A DNA stretch of 64,000 bases from Deroplatys truncata. Lineage: Eukaryota; Arthropoda; Insecta; Mantodea; Mantidae. The stretch's first letter is position 1. Every line of letters starts with the position of its first letter. Below are positions 46,042-58,300 of this stretch, in pieces. Where the stretch lies: positions 222,661,498-222,725,497 of the forward strand of contig CM060978.1 of the NCBI GenBank assembly GCA_030765065.1. The letters run 5' to 3'. Position numbers and translations under genes: made by a program. The notes under the pieces were generated by a model. That model saw only the letters and a list, made by a program, of their open reading frames with translations. It had not been told where the DNA came from and made no database searches.

Positions 46042-46865
46042 CTTTCTCTACTACATATAGAAAGTAGGGGAAGTGTTGCATTCCACCCAAGAATTCGATA
46101 CCAAGATTTAACTAGAAATACATTTTTAGAGATCCCCTGAATCCAAAAAAAAACATTTTTGGTAACATGTCTGAGTGTGTGTCTGTAAACAGCATAACTC
46201 AGAAACGAACAGTTGGATAAACACCAAACTTGGTATTTAGGTTCAGTATCTTCCAGAGCTGCGACACGAAGGTTTTCAAGAAAATCCCCCACCCTAGATT
46301 ACGCTTTACATAGAACATTTTTCGTAAATTTTAATTTTCTCAAAAATGGCTGTAACGATTTTTATTAAAATATCGTATATTTAAGATACTTTCATGACAA
46401 ATGAAATGTATATCTTGAATTTTCTGGGAATGTCTCCAAAAGTGTTCTTCATTGTGAACGACTTTTGCATAGCTCGTAAAGCATAAGAGATGGGCAAAAT
46501 TTTACTACACAAAAAGGTAGATAGCGTTAAAATACACAATTTATGTTTTTTGTTGAGTGAACCATTTTCGAGATATTGATTGTTATTCCCTTAAATTTTC
46601 CAATAGTTAAACTTTTTCTCAAATTCGTTATTAAATTTTTTTGTCCTAGTAATGCAAATAAAATGGAATACTGCACATAGCAACCAGCTCTTAAAATATT
46701 TGACTATAGCTTAAAGCCTAGCAATTCACCTTGCATCTACTAGACAATTAGCAATAAAATTAACATCTCGATATCTCGATTAACATGAAGCATATGGAGA
46801 ATAAGCGTTTATAAAAATAGTTTGTACAAGAGTAGAGAAAGTCATGTGAGTGTTACACATCAGAT
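46042..46865 (-). mobile_element. RepA, full-length copy
   Basis: From CTTTCTCTACTACATATAGA to AGTGTTACACATCAGAT, preceded by TTTTTA and followed by a T run. All blocks are present and little diverged. Confidence 0.85.
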
Positions 46866-47164
46866 TTTTTTTCTATGTCTCGATGTCCTATGGCTTGTGC
46901 TGGTATGCTAATTTTGGTCAACTTTTCTTAGTAATCATTCAAGCTTAACTAGCCTAAAGAAGTAAAGGGAGAGCCATTGTTTAATAGAATGTTATTCTTG
47001 CTTCCTTTCTCGTTTTTCGTCTTAATGTCCAATGAATTGTGCTGCATACCTGTTGAAATTTTGACAACATTGTATACAAGTATTCTTGCGTTTCAAATCT
47101 CGTAGTAAATTCGCAAACTAGATATTATGTAAAGCTGAAGATTTTTTCTACTTTTCAAATCCAG

Positions 47165-47372
47165 TTAGGTGGCGCTGGTTAACGTATGTGAGAGGTCCCG
47201 AGTTCGAACCCGGCGACCGCTCACTCTGACCCATGGTTTTTCGTAGATAGATTTACGGCACGTATAAGAACCTCAAGCCTGATAAAGAGGCCTCTAAGCA
47301 AAATTACCGGTCTTTCACGCCCAATATAGAATGGGACGCTAAGGACCGCAGCAGTTAAAGAGCGTTCATAAA
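47165..47372 (+). mobile_element. Mosaic SINE: S3 head joined to S2 tail
   Basis: Begins with an S3-like tRNA head (GAGTTCGAACCCGGCGACCG, CTCACTCTGACCCATGGTTT, TTCGTAGA). At GATTTACGGCACGTATAAGA it switches to the S2 body (AGCCTGATAAAGAGGCCTCT, AAAATTACCGGTCTTTCACG, GTTAAAGAGCGTTCATAAA). The tail is A-rich. The join falls at the short sequence CGTAGATTTA. Confidence 0.75.
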
Positions 47373-47374
47373 AA

Positions 47375-48225
47375 AACTAAAAAAAACCTGTACAACTGTA
47401 CCATGTCCCATGCTTTCAATTCCGTAGCTTTCATTCTGCAATTATCTTAAACCGCTTGATTAAGGGACGCAAAGCAAGCAGACGAAAAGATGATGAAGTA
47501 TGTATTTGCTGATGGTAGTTACATTTGAGTTGTTTAGTTTTTTAAACGGCGGGTTGCTCATTTTAAATGAGATGCTATTTATTGTAGGTATTTTACTATT
47601 ATACTTCCCTGTAACGTTAATCAGACGGTATTTGTGTGTGTTTGTGTGAAAGGTTTATTTTATATCCTTGTAGAAGACTGGATTACAACGTTAATCAGGA
47701 TGCACTCCTCATTAAACCTGCAATCAAATGCAAGAGGTCCCAGCCATACCTCAAACACTGTAGCTGTCAATTCCCGTTTGGGACAAGTTGCTTGGGTAAG
47801 ATTCTTCTCCGAATCTTTTCCTCACCCAGGAATGGGGATTGCCAGATGTCAACGAACCCAAATTGTGCAATTCATTAACTCATTCCGTTTACGCTCTCAA
47901 GAGTCTATGACAAGGAGCATGGGGCGGGTTTAAAGCTAGGGAACAAATTATAGAGGAGAATTCCACAGCATCCTTCATATGAGTCATCTATGAGTCACCG
48001 AATTCTTTTTCTACTCATTTCGTCGCAAGATCTCTTACTAATTACCTATCATATTTTAGGACGTAACTGTGTTTACTTATGCTTCTTATGTTAATGTTTA
48101 GATTATTATTTCTACAGAACCGGTTTGAATTAAAGTGAGGTCCTTATGACTAAAGAGAACAGATTAATGACTCCAGTTGCCTACTTCGAAAACTTCGTAT
48201 CATTGACAGAAACTTAAATATAGCG
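47375..48225. other. Unannotated stretch
   Basis: ORF 47634-47933 (99 codons) has no recognised domain. Nothing else stands out. Confidence 0.35.
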
Positions 48226-48386
48226 CTGGAAAGATAGAATCAGACTGAAAAATTCAATGCCACAGCCATGCTGGAAATCCGAAGATCCGTGGTTCATACT
48301 CCGGCTATTGCGTTACATTTTTCAGTCTGATTCTACCTTTCCAACTTTTACCCTACGCATGGTAGATGTAGAAGAGCAATTAATTG
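48226..48386. mobile_element. tRNA-centred inverted-repeat element, copy 2
   Basis: Arms CTGGAAAGATAGAATCAGAC-TGAAAAAT and ATTTTTCAGTCTGATTCTAC-CTTTCCAAC pair with two mismatches over about 29 bp. The centre shares CATTGAATTTTTC and ATCTTCGG with the copy at 31698, inverted or direct. AATATAGCG occurs at 48217-48225 and 48387-48395, a possible 9-bp target duplication. Confidence 0.65.
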
Positions 48387-48669
48387 AATATAGCGTGTTA
48401 TTATGTCCAGCCTTTTATCTGTATACATGTAACCTAATGTGAAGATACTGTGCCTTTTGTAGAGGAGCTAATTTCTTGATTTCTAGCCGACTGAGATTGT
48501 TATATCTGATTCATCTTTCGAATTTCTTCAGTATGTTTCTTAAAACGCGTATCCCCTGTTCCTAAAGTACTCGCCAACTCCAGGCGTTCTCAACACAGCA
48601 TTCTCCAGTCCAGAGTGTGGGGAGTTGTATACTTAGAGGAAAGATAGTGTTTCGCTAAGACATGGTTGT

Positions 48670-48952
48670 AAAAAATTAAATTCAGTTTTATTTATGGACG
48701 CTCTTTAACTACTATGATCCTTAGCGTTCCATTCTATATCGGGCGTGAAAGGCCGGTAATTTTGCTCGGAGGCCGCTTTATCAGGCTTGCCGTAAATCTA
48801 CGACACGAGACCACCGGCTTTGCTTCCCTTCCGAAGGAAGCCATGCTAAGGATTTTTTACGCCCGAAAAAATCCATCGCCCTCCGCCGGGTTTAAACCCG
48901 CGACCTTGGGAACTAGAGGCTAGCACGGTACCACTAGTCCACGGAGGACGAC
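48670..48952 (-). mobile_element. SINE family S2, complete copy
   Basis: On the minus strand: tRNA-like head (CCTCCGTGGACTAGTGGTAC, then GCGGGTTTAAACCCGGCGG) followed by the full S2 body. GACATGGTTGT at 48659-48669 and 48953-48963 is an 11-bp target duplication. This is the reference copy for S2 (283 bp). Confidence 0.9.
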
Positions 48953-49142
48953 GACATGGTTGTGAATTATATTCCAGCCCATAGAGGATAACTGTACAAA
49001 AAGAATATCATGATCTGAACATAGGAAACAGTGCTACGAACAAAGAGAAAAACAAACAAAATGTATTTCTATCTTCATTGGCTTTCTACTACGTGTTTTG
49101 TTACACACTGTACCACAGATCATGAAGATAAAATGTAAATAT

Positions 49143-49520
49143 TCATTCATTATCTGTTTACCCTCCTCTTATGTAGGACTTACACCCCCCAGGACTTTAA
49201 AGCGGGTGCCTGGGGTCAGAGGCCCGTCGAGGAGCAGACACTCATGGATCAGACAGAGCATCCAGGATGGGTGATCAGCCCGATGCCTGATATGGGATGA
49301 AGGAAGTAGATGAAACGAAATGTTGGTGAAATGGATGAAAGGAAAGGTGATGATGGAGCAGTTGGTTGGAATGAATGGCGGGGGAAACCGGAGAACCCGG
49401 AGAAAACCCGCCCAGACGCCGCTTCGTCCACCACAAATCCCACATGCAGGTCCCTGGGATTGAACCCGGGCCGCCTAGATTGGAGGCGAGCGGTCTAACC
49501 ACTCGGCCACGGCGCCGCCC
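49143..49520 (-). mobile_element. SINE family S1, complete copy
   Basis: Minus-strand head GGCGGCGCCGTGGCCGAGTG (A box) and GGCCCGGGTTCAATCCCAGG (B box), of Ser/Leu-tRNA appearance. The body holds TTTTCTCCGGGTTCTCCGG and ends with ATAATGAATGA. AAAATGTAAATAT at 49130-49142 and 49521-49533 is a 13-bp target duplication. Open frames inside it are incidental. Confidence 0.92.
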
Positions 49521-49534
49521 AAAATGTAAATATC

Positions 49535-51915
49535 CCGGACTAAAACACATAGGGAAAGTGTTAAATACATTCCGCTTTGTGAGGCACAAACTATATGACA
49601 TAGATAACGGTATTCCCAATTTTAACGTGCGAGTGTGATAAGTTGGGGCTAAAAATGACAACAAATCTAAAGGATAACAAATTATGCTACACATTCAGAA
49701 CCGAAATATGCAATATAACTTTAATAAATGCTGTGTTAAACCAGAGCTCTTACACGAATAAAAATGTAACTGCCAATGCATTTGATATAAATAAACTCAG
49801 TTATATGTGTACAATTAACGGGACTAAGTGATTAGACCATTCTTTTTCTTGGCTTATTTTGTAATTACGAGAAAGACAATACTTTTACTTTAAAGTGTAA
49901 TAAATATATAGTATGTACATTGTAAGTCGTATTAACCTAACTAATAAATCTATTTTATATTTGTCATTATACAACTTATTTAAGTGCTCACAAACTATAT
50001 ATCGCGCATCTGTAGCATCGTCTAAAACACGGCACCTAGATCGGCACGTTGTGCTTGACAACTTTTTCTTTTCTCCCTTTTCAGACACCTACTTCAGCCA
50101 TACCAGTTACTAAATTGCTTTATAGATGCAAAGAAACTGCGGAAAGCTTAAAAATGATAATTTTTCCTAAGTTTGAGTATGGGATTATACACATTTCTTT
50201 GTAAAAATCATAGGTATCTCTGTGAACTATTGGTCTGAAAATAGCAACATGAATTCTGAGTTCAATGATTCAAACTTACTCTCGTGATTCTTTTTTTTTC
50301 AGTTTATTTCTTTCCATCTTGCCGTTAAAGAATTTTTTGGCACACTGTATACATAGTTCATAAATCACAAGCCCAAATAAGCAAAAAATGATAAAAACAC
50401 ACGTACTGTAAAGTGAAGGATAGGGATCCAATACTCTTTAGCAGCAGAGTGAATGAAAACATATTCGACGGAGCTACTTTAAGCTTGAGGCTCATAGTCT
50501 TTTAACTTCAAGTCCGCTCATTTTACACCAAATCAACTAAAAACTTTGGTTCTATATTTGAGTTTAGAGGTTAGAGCCTATATTTGAATATATTGATTAC
50601 ATAGTACACATGCCACGTTAGTCAGAATGCGAACAACAGGTAATATCAACTGCTATGCAAACCAAGTTTACCATTTTGGTAATGAGTTCTATGAATTAAT
50701 GAACTATTAATAAGCATGGGGAATGTCTCTTAAGGGGTTCCGTAGATAGAAGTATCTTCATAAAGTAAATTCCCTATCATAGCCACACTTTTTGTCCTAG
50801 TATTTTAATGTACATATTCTATAGTTTTATCTTTTTATAAATATCTTTATAAATAATAATAATAATAATAAAGAAAATGTAATGCTACATTGAATTTTTC
50901 AAATATTATATACATTTTCTTCTTTCAAATGTTTGTGTATTTCATAGAAAAAATCTATAAAAACAAAATAAAGGGCAACCATGGCAGCAAAATACTCATA
51001 ACTGTAGAAAGTACGTGTGTCCAAATTTGATTCCATTATCTCTAATAGTTTCTGAGGAAAGTACACAAGTGTTGAAAAATTAAAAACTTGAGAAAATGAT
51101 TTTCTCAGATTAAAAATTTTAACTTCATTATTATATACTAACCTAAATGCTTATTTACTCTGAAAGTAGCTGAAAAATTATAAATTGATTATGATTAGCA
51201 ACTTTTACGAACTGACTTTGCTCTGGGTGAGCGATTTACCTATATAGTGGTGGTCGTCGTAAGTCATTTGCTACGAGAAGAACGGCTCTTTGTCATAAGA
51301 CAGCCGCTATTTCAAAGCCGGAATATGTTATCGGTGGAGTGTGGCTGGACACGCTTAGTGTGGATTAGGATGGGGTGGGCCCAGGTTAAATAATCGATGG
51401 TACTGCATGCGTGGATAGCGGAGCAGGTAAACACTTGCGTGAGACTGACCATGCAAATGAAATGCATTGTTTTGGTAATGAAGTTCTTCTAACTGCTCCC
51501 TAGACTATTATTTCTGAAACTGCGAACCTCCGCTGTTTATGTTTGACTATGTTTATATTTTGATCCATATATTAGGTAGCTCAAACTCTACGAGACCGTG
51601 AACTATTACTAACTAAGTATGGAAAATGTTCCTTAAGCTGGTTTATTTTTATACCCATGAACAACTCGCTACACCGCGGTTACCAATCCAATAGAGTTCC
51701 CTACTTCAAAATATTCGTTATAATTTCTCTACAACCTATATTCATTTATCCCAAGAGGTCTGGAATGCTCGTGCAATTTACATACTTAAAAATTTTTGTG
51801 TGCTAGATTTACATTTCTGTTTCTACTCCCTCCTCTAAAAACATGTCTAGCAAAACTTATTGTTTCTATTTCTTGTTAATCCAGATACATTTCCAATTCA
51901 AATTTACACACTTCG
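49535..51915. other. Unannotated AT-rich stretch
   Basis: No gene recognised. Includes a short (AAT)n at 50852-50871 and a GC-richer block at 51220-51480 without a second copy here. Confidence 0.4.
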
Positions 51916-51919
51916 TTGT

Positions 51920-52597
51920 AAATACAGGGGGTAAAGCGACAGTCGGATTTTTAAAGAGCATATTGCTATGGTGGCTTTGAAATTCCATGCTTTTTGCATG
52001 ACTATAAGAAAGAAGGAAAGAAAGAAAAGATAATATGACTTCCCAGTTGAGAAACTTTAACGTATATATAACAAAAGAATATCTCGAGTACGGTTGACTC
52101 CACTAAAAATGTATTTGACATAAATTGTGCGCTTTAACGAGATCTGGATATTTTGTGCGTAAGATTTTGTTAAGCTTAAAAATTATACAAATATCATTCA
52201 TGTGTACGATTGAAGAATACTTCATAGGCTATTCCCAGAAAATTCAGATATCATTTGTGGTGCACACATCTTAAACATGTGGTATTTTATTCAAAATCGT
52301 TAAAGCATATTTGAAAACATGGGAAATAACGAACTAGTTTGGATATAAAGATTAGTTGGAGTGGGAAAAGTTATTTCGATTTTATCGCATCCTTAGAAGA
52401 CGCGGAACCTAAGTACCAATTTTGTATTTAACCGACTTTTTGTTTTTGAGTTACGATGTTCACACACACACACACACTCAAACAACACACACAAAATGGC
52501 CTCTATAAAATGTATTTTTTGATTCAGAGGACCTCAAAACGCGTACTTCGCTGACACGTCGGTAATGTATAGTATAGTGTAAGTAGTACGGAAGGTA
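51920..52597 (+). mobile_element. RepA, old 5'-truncated copy
   Basis: From GTAAAGCGACAGTCGGATTT to AAGTAGTACGGAAGG. Blocks GACATAAATTGTGCGCTTTA, AACCTAAGTACCAATTTTGT and GTTCACACACACACACACTC are in RepA order with high divergence. Confidence 0.75.
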
Positions 52598-52599
52598 AA

Positions 52600-53655
52600 T
52601 ATAACTAGTCTGATTATGTCTATGTCTACATGCAATTTTCTTCCGTCATTACAAGCAGTTATGATTTCTTTTAAATTGGGACAAACGTTTCAGAAGACCG
52701 ACTATTGTGATTTATAATCATGCTAAGATCACCATCAGAAATAAACAACTCACTTTGAAACGAAGATAACGGAGATACTTCTGTCTAACTTGTTAAGATA
52801 TTGTTTTATCTGTCAGAACATCTGCTGAAGGTATCAGTAACTGCGTGTTATCAGTTGCTCATGTCGCGGTGTTGCACCAGTGCTCAGAACCAGGATATTC
52901 TCTGGCAAGTCGCCAAAGCTCTGCACGGTTCAAAGTGGAAGTCTGGTATAATAAATTAACGAAATTAGTCTTCGGACAGTTGAGTTTAATTAGTGTGCGT
53001 CCATCTTTAATTAGAGAATGAAAAATTTTCTTTTCATTTGCCTGGTTCGAACTTTCTATTTTAGCCCATGGAGACATTCTGAATATGAATGATTCAGTTT
53101 CTGACACTCTAGCCATTTTAAAACTTGTATCGCTTTTAAGAGGATTTGATGAGGTCACTAATCTTCTTCAAGGCCTCCCAATCATTTCTTCCTCTGGCTA
53201 CATAAAAAAGACCCATGTGAAAACGCTGGAACTTTCCATTCCTGTCACATCTTCAGGCGTTACCCCTAGCAGTACTCCATTCATTATGCAGTCAGAGAAT
53301 GTGTAGTCAGTTTTGTCTGCAATATTTTCGGTTCTTGTTCAGCTTGGCCCTGAATGTTCCAAATTTTAATATTCCAGTATACATTATTGTGATAAACAGC
53401 TTAATTTTATCCTTCGTTTAAACTTGATTCATTAGAAACAGCAACCTTGGAAGAACAAATCATAATATCAATACAGTACTTTTTACTGAAAGACAATGTA
53501 ATGCTATATGTATTTTACATAGTCGCTCTAGATCTAGTTGTTCATGAGATCTAAAATATTTCAATTATAAAAAAACCATCTCCAGCAATTTTTGAACATT
53601 TTAGGGCCATTAAAATATTCAGAATCCATTAGTTCTTGCAGTATACAACTAACCA
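52600..53655. other. Unannotated stretch with an unassigned 99-codon ORF
   Basis: The minus-strand frame 52859-53158 (MTSSNPLKSDTSFKMARVSE..., ends ELWRLAREYPGSEHWCNTAT) has a less AT-driven composition than most frames here. It matches no family I can name. No splice-site pattern around it convinced me. Confidence 0.3.
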
Positions 53656-53783
53656 TTCCTAAAAATCTGATGTGTTACACTCACATGACTTTCTCTACTC
53701 TTGTACAAACTATTTTTACAAACTCTCATTCTCCATCTATTTCATATTAATCGAGATAAACATTTGCAGAAACGATCTTTTGA

Positions 53784-53964
53784 CATGCAAAGAGAATTAC
53801 ATTTTACACATAGCGACCAGTTCTAAAAATATTTGACTATCGCTTAAGACGTACTATGTTCCCCTTGTTTTGTATTTGCAAGGGTAATATAGAAATACAG
53901 TAGGCTTTAAGCATGGACATATCTCTTAATAGCTGGTTGCTAGGTGCAACATCATTCTCTTTGC
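53784..53964. repeat. Inverted duplication inside RepA
   Basis: The left arm (ATGCAAAGAGAATTACATTT ... GACTATCGCTTAAGACGTAC) is RepA on the minus strand. The right arm (AGTAGGCTTTAAGCATGGAC ... ATCATTCTCTTTGC) is the same segment on the plus strand. Only the plus-strand arm is expected in this copy. Confidence 0.75.
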
Positions 53965-54030
53965 CACAGATTAATACTCTTTGCATATCCAAGACAAAAA
54001 AATGAATAACGAATTACCATTTGAGAAAAT

Positions 54031-54407
54031 TCATTCATTATCTGTTTACCCTCCTCTTATGTAGGACTTACACCCCCCAGGACTTACAGGCGGGTGCCTG
54101 GAGTCAGAGGCCCGTCGAGGAGCAGACACTCATGGATCAGACAGAACATCCAGGATGGGTGATCAGCCCGATGCCTGGTATGGGATGAAGGAAGTAGATG
54201 AAGCGAAATGTTGGTGAAATGGATGAAAGGAAAGGTGATGATGGAGCAGTTGGTAGAATGAATGGCGGGGGAAACCGGAGAACCCGGAGAAAACCCGCTC
54301 AGACGCCGCTTCGTCCACCACAAATCCCGCATGCAGGTCCCTGGGATTGAACCCGGTCCGCCTCGGTGGGAGGTGAGCGGTCTAACCACTCGGCCACGGC
54401 GCCGCCT
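54031..54407 (-). mobile_element. SINE family S1 inserted in RepA
   Basis: Nearly identical to the copy at 49143-49520. CATTTGAGAAAAT, itself RepA sequence, is duplicated at 54018-54030 and 54408-54420 (13 bp). Confidence 0.93.
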
Positions 54408-55401
54408 CATTTGAGAAAATAAGTATTGAAAAATTTAAGGGAATAACAAGCAATATGTCGAAAATGGTTCACTCAACAACAAAAATGTATATGACATAAA
54501 TTGTGTATTTTAACCCGATCTACATATTTTGTGTAGTAAACGTTTGCCTATCTCTTATGGTTTACCAGTTATGCAAAAGTCGTTCACAATGAAGAATACT
54601 TTTGGAGACATTCCCAGAAAATTCAAGATATACATTTTATTTGTCATGAAAATATCTTAAACATATGATATTTTAATCAAAATCGTTAGAACTATTTTTG
54701 AGAAAATTAAAATTTTCGAAAAATATTCCATGTAAAGGGTAATCTGGGGTAAGGAGATTTTCTTGAAAACCTTCGTGTCGCATCTCTGGAAGATACTGAA
54801 CCTAAATACCAAGTTTGGTGTTTATCCGACTGTTTGTTTCTGAGTTATGCTGTTCACAGACAGACACACACGGACATGTTTCCAAAAATGCTTTTTTTGG
54901 ATTCAGGGGGTCTCAAAACATATATTTCCGGTGAAATCTCGGTATCGAATTTTTGGGTAGAATACAATACTTCCCTACTTACTATATTGGCCATTTTATA
55001 GATTAATGAAACAATTCTGTAAATTTTACTAATGCAGGATAAGAATTTGTTATTCATTTAAAACACTTAACCATTTAAGCAAAAGTTTAGATTAACTGTG
55101 TGTGCTTTATACTTAGGAATTCCACGCCACTTCTGATAAAGCTTGTAATATCTTAACTCGTGTTATCTGCCTCATCCAAGGAGTCCCAGGTCATAAGGCT
55201 TAACATTGCAACTCAGAGAGCAACGCAAGATGCACTAATGTTAGTAATACCTTTGAGCTTAAATTTCAACTGCGACTATCTCAAAACTGCATTCTTCCAA
55301 ACATGTGTTCCTTTTCTAAAAAATTATGAATGTTCAAAGGCTCACACGCTTGTATGATAATCTATTACATACACTGGACTAGAGTATGTTTTTAAGTATT
55401 G

Positions 55402-55559
55402 TTTGTTCAGAGTCTTTTGAGACAGTGGAGAGGGGATGCCGGAAAACCGGTTGCTCGTGCCCAGGTCGACTACAGTGACGGCTCTATGTGATAACTTCCG
55501 CAACGGCCTCGCGACAGCCTCATCTCCCCCTTCCACTGTCTCAAAAGACTCTGAACAAA
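55402..55559. mobile_element. Short MITE with perfect 28-bp TIRs
   Basis: TTTGTTCAGAGTCTTTTGAG-ACAGTGGA at the left is repeated inverted at the right (TCCACTGT-CTCAAAAGACTCTGAACAAA). The 158-bp element has a GC-rich core (GGTCGACTACAGTGACGGCT). No target duplication was clear, and it has no coding capacity. Confidence 0.85.
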
Positions 55560-55759
55560 GTATATAATGTGTTTTTAAAAAATGAGGGTTGGTATAAAAT
55601 GTGCATGTAAATTATGGTTCAATCTGTTCTCAAAGAAAAAAAAATTAGAACCACAAATAGTATTGGCTTAATTTGCTTAGTACAGTTTTAGGAAGTAGGT
55701 AGGCATTTTGAACCTACAAACAGGGATGTGAAAGCTATATGCGCGCATGTGTGAATGAG

Positions 55760-56080
55760 TGTTTTATGCGCGTCAATCAGCGAAAAACGTAACTCAAAAA
55801 CGAACTTGATAAGTTCCAGATTTCATACTAAATCAGGCATATTTTAAAGATACGAAACTTAGATAGGTATTTAGGATATTCCCCAATGCCAAACGATCTG
55901 TTCCACAGAAAGATGTTACATATGTAATTGCTCTTAAAATTTTGTATGTTTGAGATCCTGCAATGATGAATAAAACGTATGTTTTTAGTTTCTGCATGAC
56001 TCTTTAAATTCTTTTCGTTGTCATTAGACTTTTTGTAATACAATCTCTAAGAGATATGCGCAAACTTACATCAGAAAAGA
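55760..56080 (-). mobile_element. RepA, very old partial copy
   Basis: AACGTAACTCAAAAACGAAC, then ATACGAAACTTAGATAGGTA, AAAACGTATGTTTTTAGTTT and AATACAATCTCTAAGAGATA follow the RepA order with low identity. Confidence 0.5.
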
Positions 56081-56089
56081 TAGGGATCT

Positions 56090-57280
56090 AAAACATTTAG
56101 GTCGAACAACACTGATGATTTCCAACATTCTTGCTGTTTAACAGTAGAGCTCGAAGTTCTATATACCTATTCTTTTGTTTCTCGTGAATACAAGTAACGA
56201 ATACAAATGATAACTGGAATTTAAGCATCGCCTAGAGGTGCAATATTGGCTCAGTCTGTTATTTGTGTGTTACCAGCATTACTTATTGTTTTTTTCCGGG
56301 TTTAAACAAACTCAAGTCTCAGTCTTAAATATAGACGCTCTTTGCTTAAACAGTTTTTTATTATCGTATGTTGCTGGACTGTTTTAAAAATTATCAGAAA
56401 AATTGTCGTTATAATCATCATCTGCTTTAGCTTATTGCTTCTCCACATTTAGTCTACCTATCTCTTCAAAGTGTTCTATCATTCTTCTTTCATTCATTTG
56501 TATTCAAGGTGTCATGCATTCTTTTACCACATTAATGCCAATTAATAAGATAATATGTGCTTCCACAAATGTGCTCATAGAACAACTTGCCGAAACCTCG
56601 AAGGATATATAAACATTTAGCGTGGTACTACAAGTATATGAAACCCTAATCACCATCGACATATGTGGTATCGACCAGAACACACCTTGAGTTTATGGAT
56701 CAATGGGACATTATTCATTGTCATTGTTCATTGGTTCTACTAACATGTGGGATGAAGCAATGACCTCATGAACTAAATCAAAATACAAGAACATCCCGTT
56801 AGTAAAGCGAAGACTTAAGTGGGAATATTCATGAAGTAACTCATCAAGATTGCAAAAATTATGTTTTATAAAACTAGTAGACAGTTATCAGGTGTTAACT
56901 TGGCCTCAACGGTTTTCTGTTAACTGTTGTTTGTTTACACCTGATGGAACACCTGTTTAACGTCTTACAGACCCGCTCAACACAATGTAACGTTCACATT
57001 ACATTCACTAAAATATTTAACATTACAGTCATTGATTTGTACGATTTCATTCATTGGCACTGCCAATAAGAGCACATTTATGTTCATTTAAGCAATTTAG
57101 TGTACGAATCTTGAATATGCTCAGTTATTTCTTCGGACAATTCTTAAGTGAATTTTACAAATTAAAATATAATAGGGTTAGTTAGCTTTATGGAACCTTT
57201 ACCAAAGATTAAGAATAATGCAGTAATTCTCCAAAAAGGTATTCTCACAGTTCAGTACTACTATATACGCAGTCTACAGC
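56090..57280. other. Unannotated AT-rich stretch
   Basis: No recognised gene or repeat. Confidence 0.4.
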
Positions 57281-57284
57281 AGTA

Positions 57285-57505
57285 TACCATGCCTGCTAAA
57301 GATTTGAAATTCAAGAAGTCCCGAGTTCGACTCTCAGTTAGCTTGAGTTACCCGAATAAGGCTTTTTTTTCACAGGGTTTTTCATTATCCTGAAAAGATG
57401 AATGTCTGGTAACTTTAAACTAAATGGGCCCCCGGCTCATTTGAGCATCACTTCACTCATTTCATTCATCGTCCGATATGATCTAAACGTAGGACGCTAA
57501 AAACT
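57285..57505 (+). mobile_element. SINE family S7
   Basis: B-box-like GTCCCGAGTTCGACTCTCAG, then GGGTTTTTCATTATCCTGAA, CTGGTAACTTTAAAC, GGGCCCCCGGCTCATTTGAG and TAGGACGCTAAAA. The pattern 'goggled' tRNA head, GGTAACTTT, CCCCGGACTCATTT, GACGCTAAA resembles a SINE group I associate with cockroaches and termites. Confidence 0.65.
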
Positions 57506-58029
57506 AAAGAAAGAAAAAAGAGAGCTTTAGATTTTATCTACAACTTGAGAAAATCTGGAGCTCGAACTGTATTTGTTTCGAACAGTTTGCCAGTTAATAA
57601 AGGATATATCCCTAAAACGTGCTAACGTAATAATAATTATAAATTGTACAATTCTTGTTATGAATATTCTGTTCCGCGTATTAATTTTTTCTAACCAACG
57701 AGCATTTGAAGTTCAAAGTTTTTGCAATTCGATTCATTCACCTCTATCACACTAAGATACAAACAGCACGTCTAAGCAATAAATGCAGAAAAGATAAAAT
57801 TAAAACGATAAAACTTGCAGGATGTGTAGTAATATCTCCAACCTCAAATCATTCCCGTCCTGGTCATACCCTGATGATTGAAATACTCTGTACAATAGTA
57901 CGTGAAGTAATCATTTGTCTTTGGTTGAACACATTAAGTAACGATTAAGCAGATATCCGTAAAACTCTGTTAATAATACACCAGGACAATTTTGTGGTAA
58001 GACAAAACTCCCATGTTAACGTTAAATTA

Positions 58030-58300
58030 CTAACACTTGCTCAAGCGATAACTTGTGACTCGAATTATGAGATTTCGGGTTCAAATCATTTCTTTCATAG
58101 CTGACCGAATTATTTTCATGGGCTTTCTCGGACGCTAGGCGTATGCAATTGGCGTATTTCCTTCCATAAACTTTCCCACCATTCATTTAATTTTCGTCCT
58201 CACAGTCATACTCTGCTTAAGTCCATCCAGGGCTTGCGGTCATTCAAATAGTTTCTCAATACGCATTTGACCCATGGCATCGACTAAGCATTAAAAAGCG
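58030..58300 (+). mobile_element. S7-related SINE, diverged
   Basis: GATTTCGGGTTCAAATCATT (B box), then GGGCTTTCTCGGACGCTAGG and CTTTCCCACCATTCATTTAA. It is similar in plan to the copy at 57285 but far more diverged, and the ends are approximate. Confidence 0.5.

Larger units (their letters stand above)
53665..54986 (+). mobile_element. RepA, young copy split by S1 SINE
   Basis: Preceded by TAAAA (53660-53664). RepA runs to 54030, is interrupted by the SINE, and resumes at 54421 through GTAATCTGGGGTAAGGAGAT to CTTCCCTACTTACTATA. The last dozen bases are lost. It also contains an inverted internal duplication at 53784-53964. Confidence 0.88.

Noticed and set aside
47634..47933. 99-codon ORF
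   Set aside because: No recognisable domain. The start lies in a TG-rich run, and length is within chance for this GC-richer block.
49143..49520. Genuine tRNA genes (tRNA-like A and B boxes at several loci)
   Set aside because: Each lies at the head of a dispersed SINE with extra body sequence, and most have target duplications. None has a full acceptor stem or clean cloverleaf.
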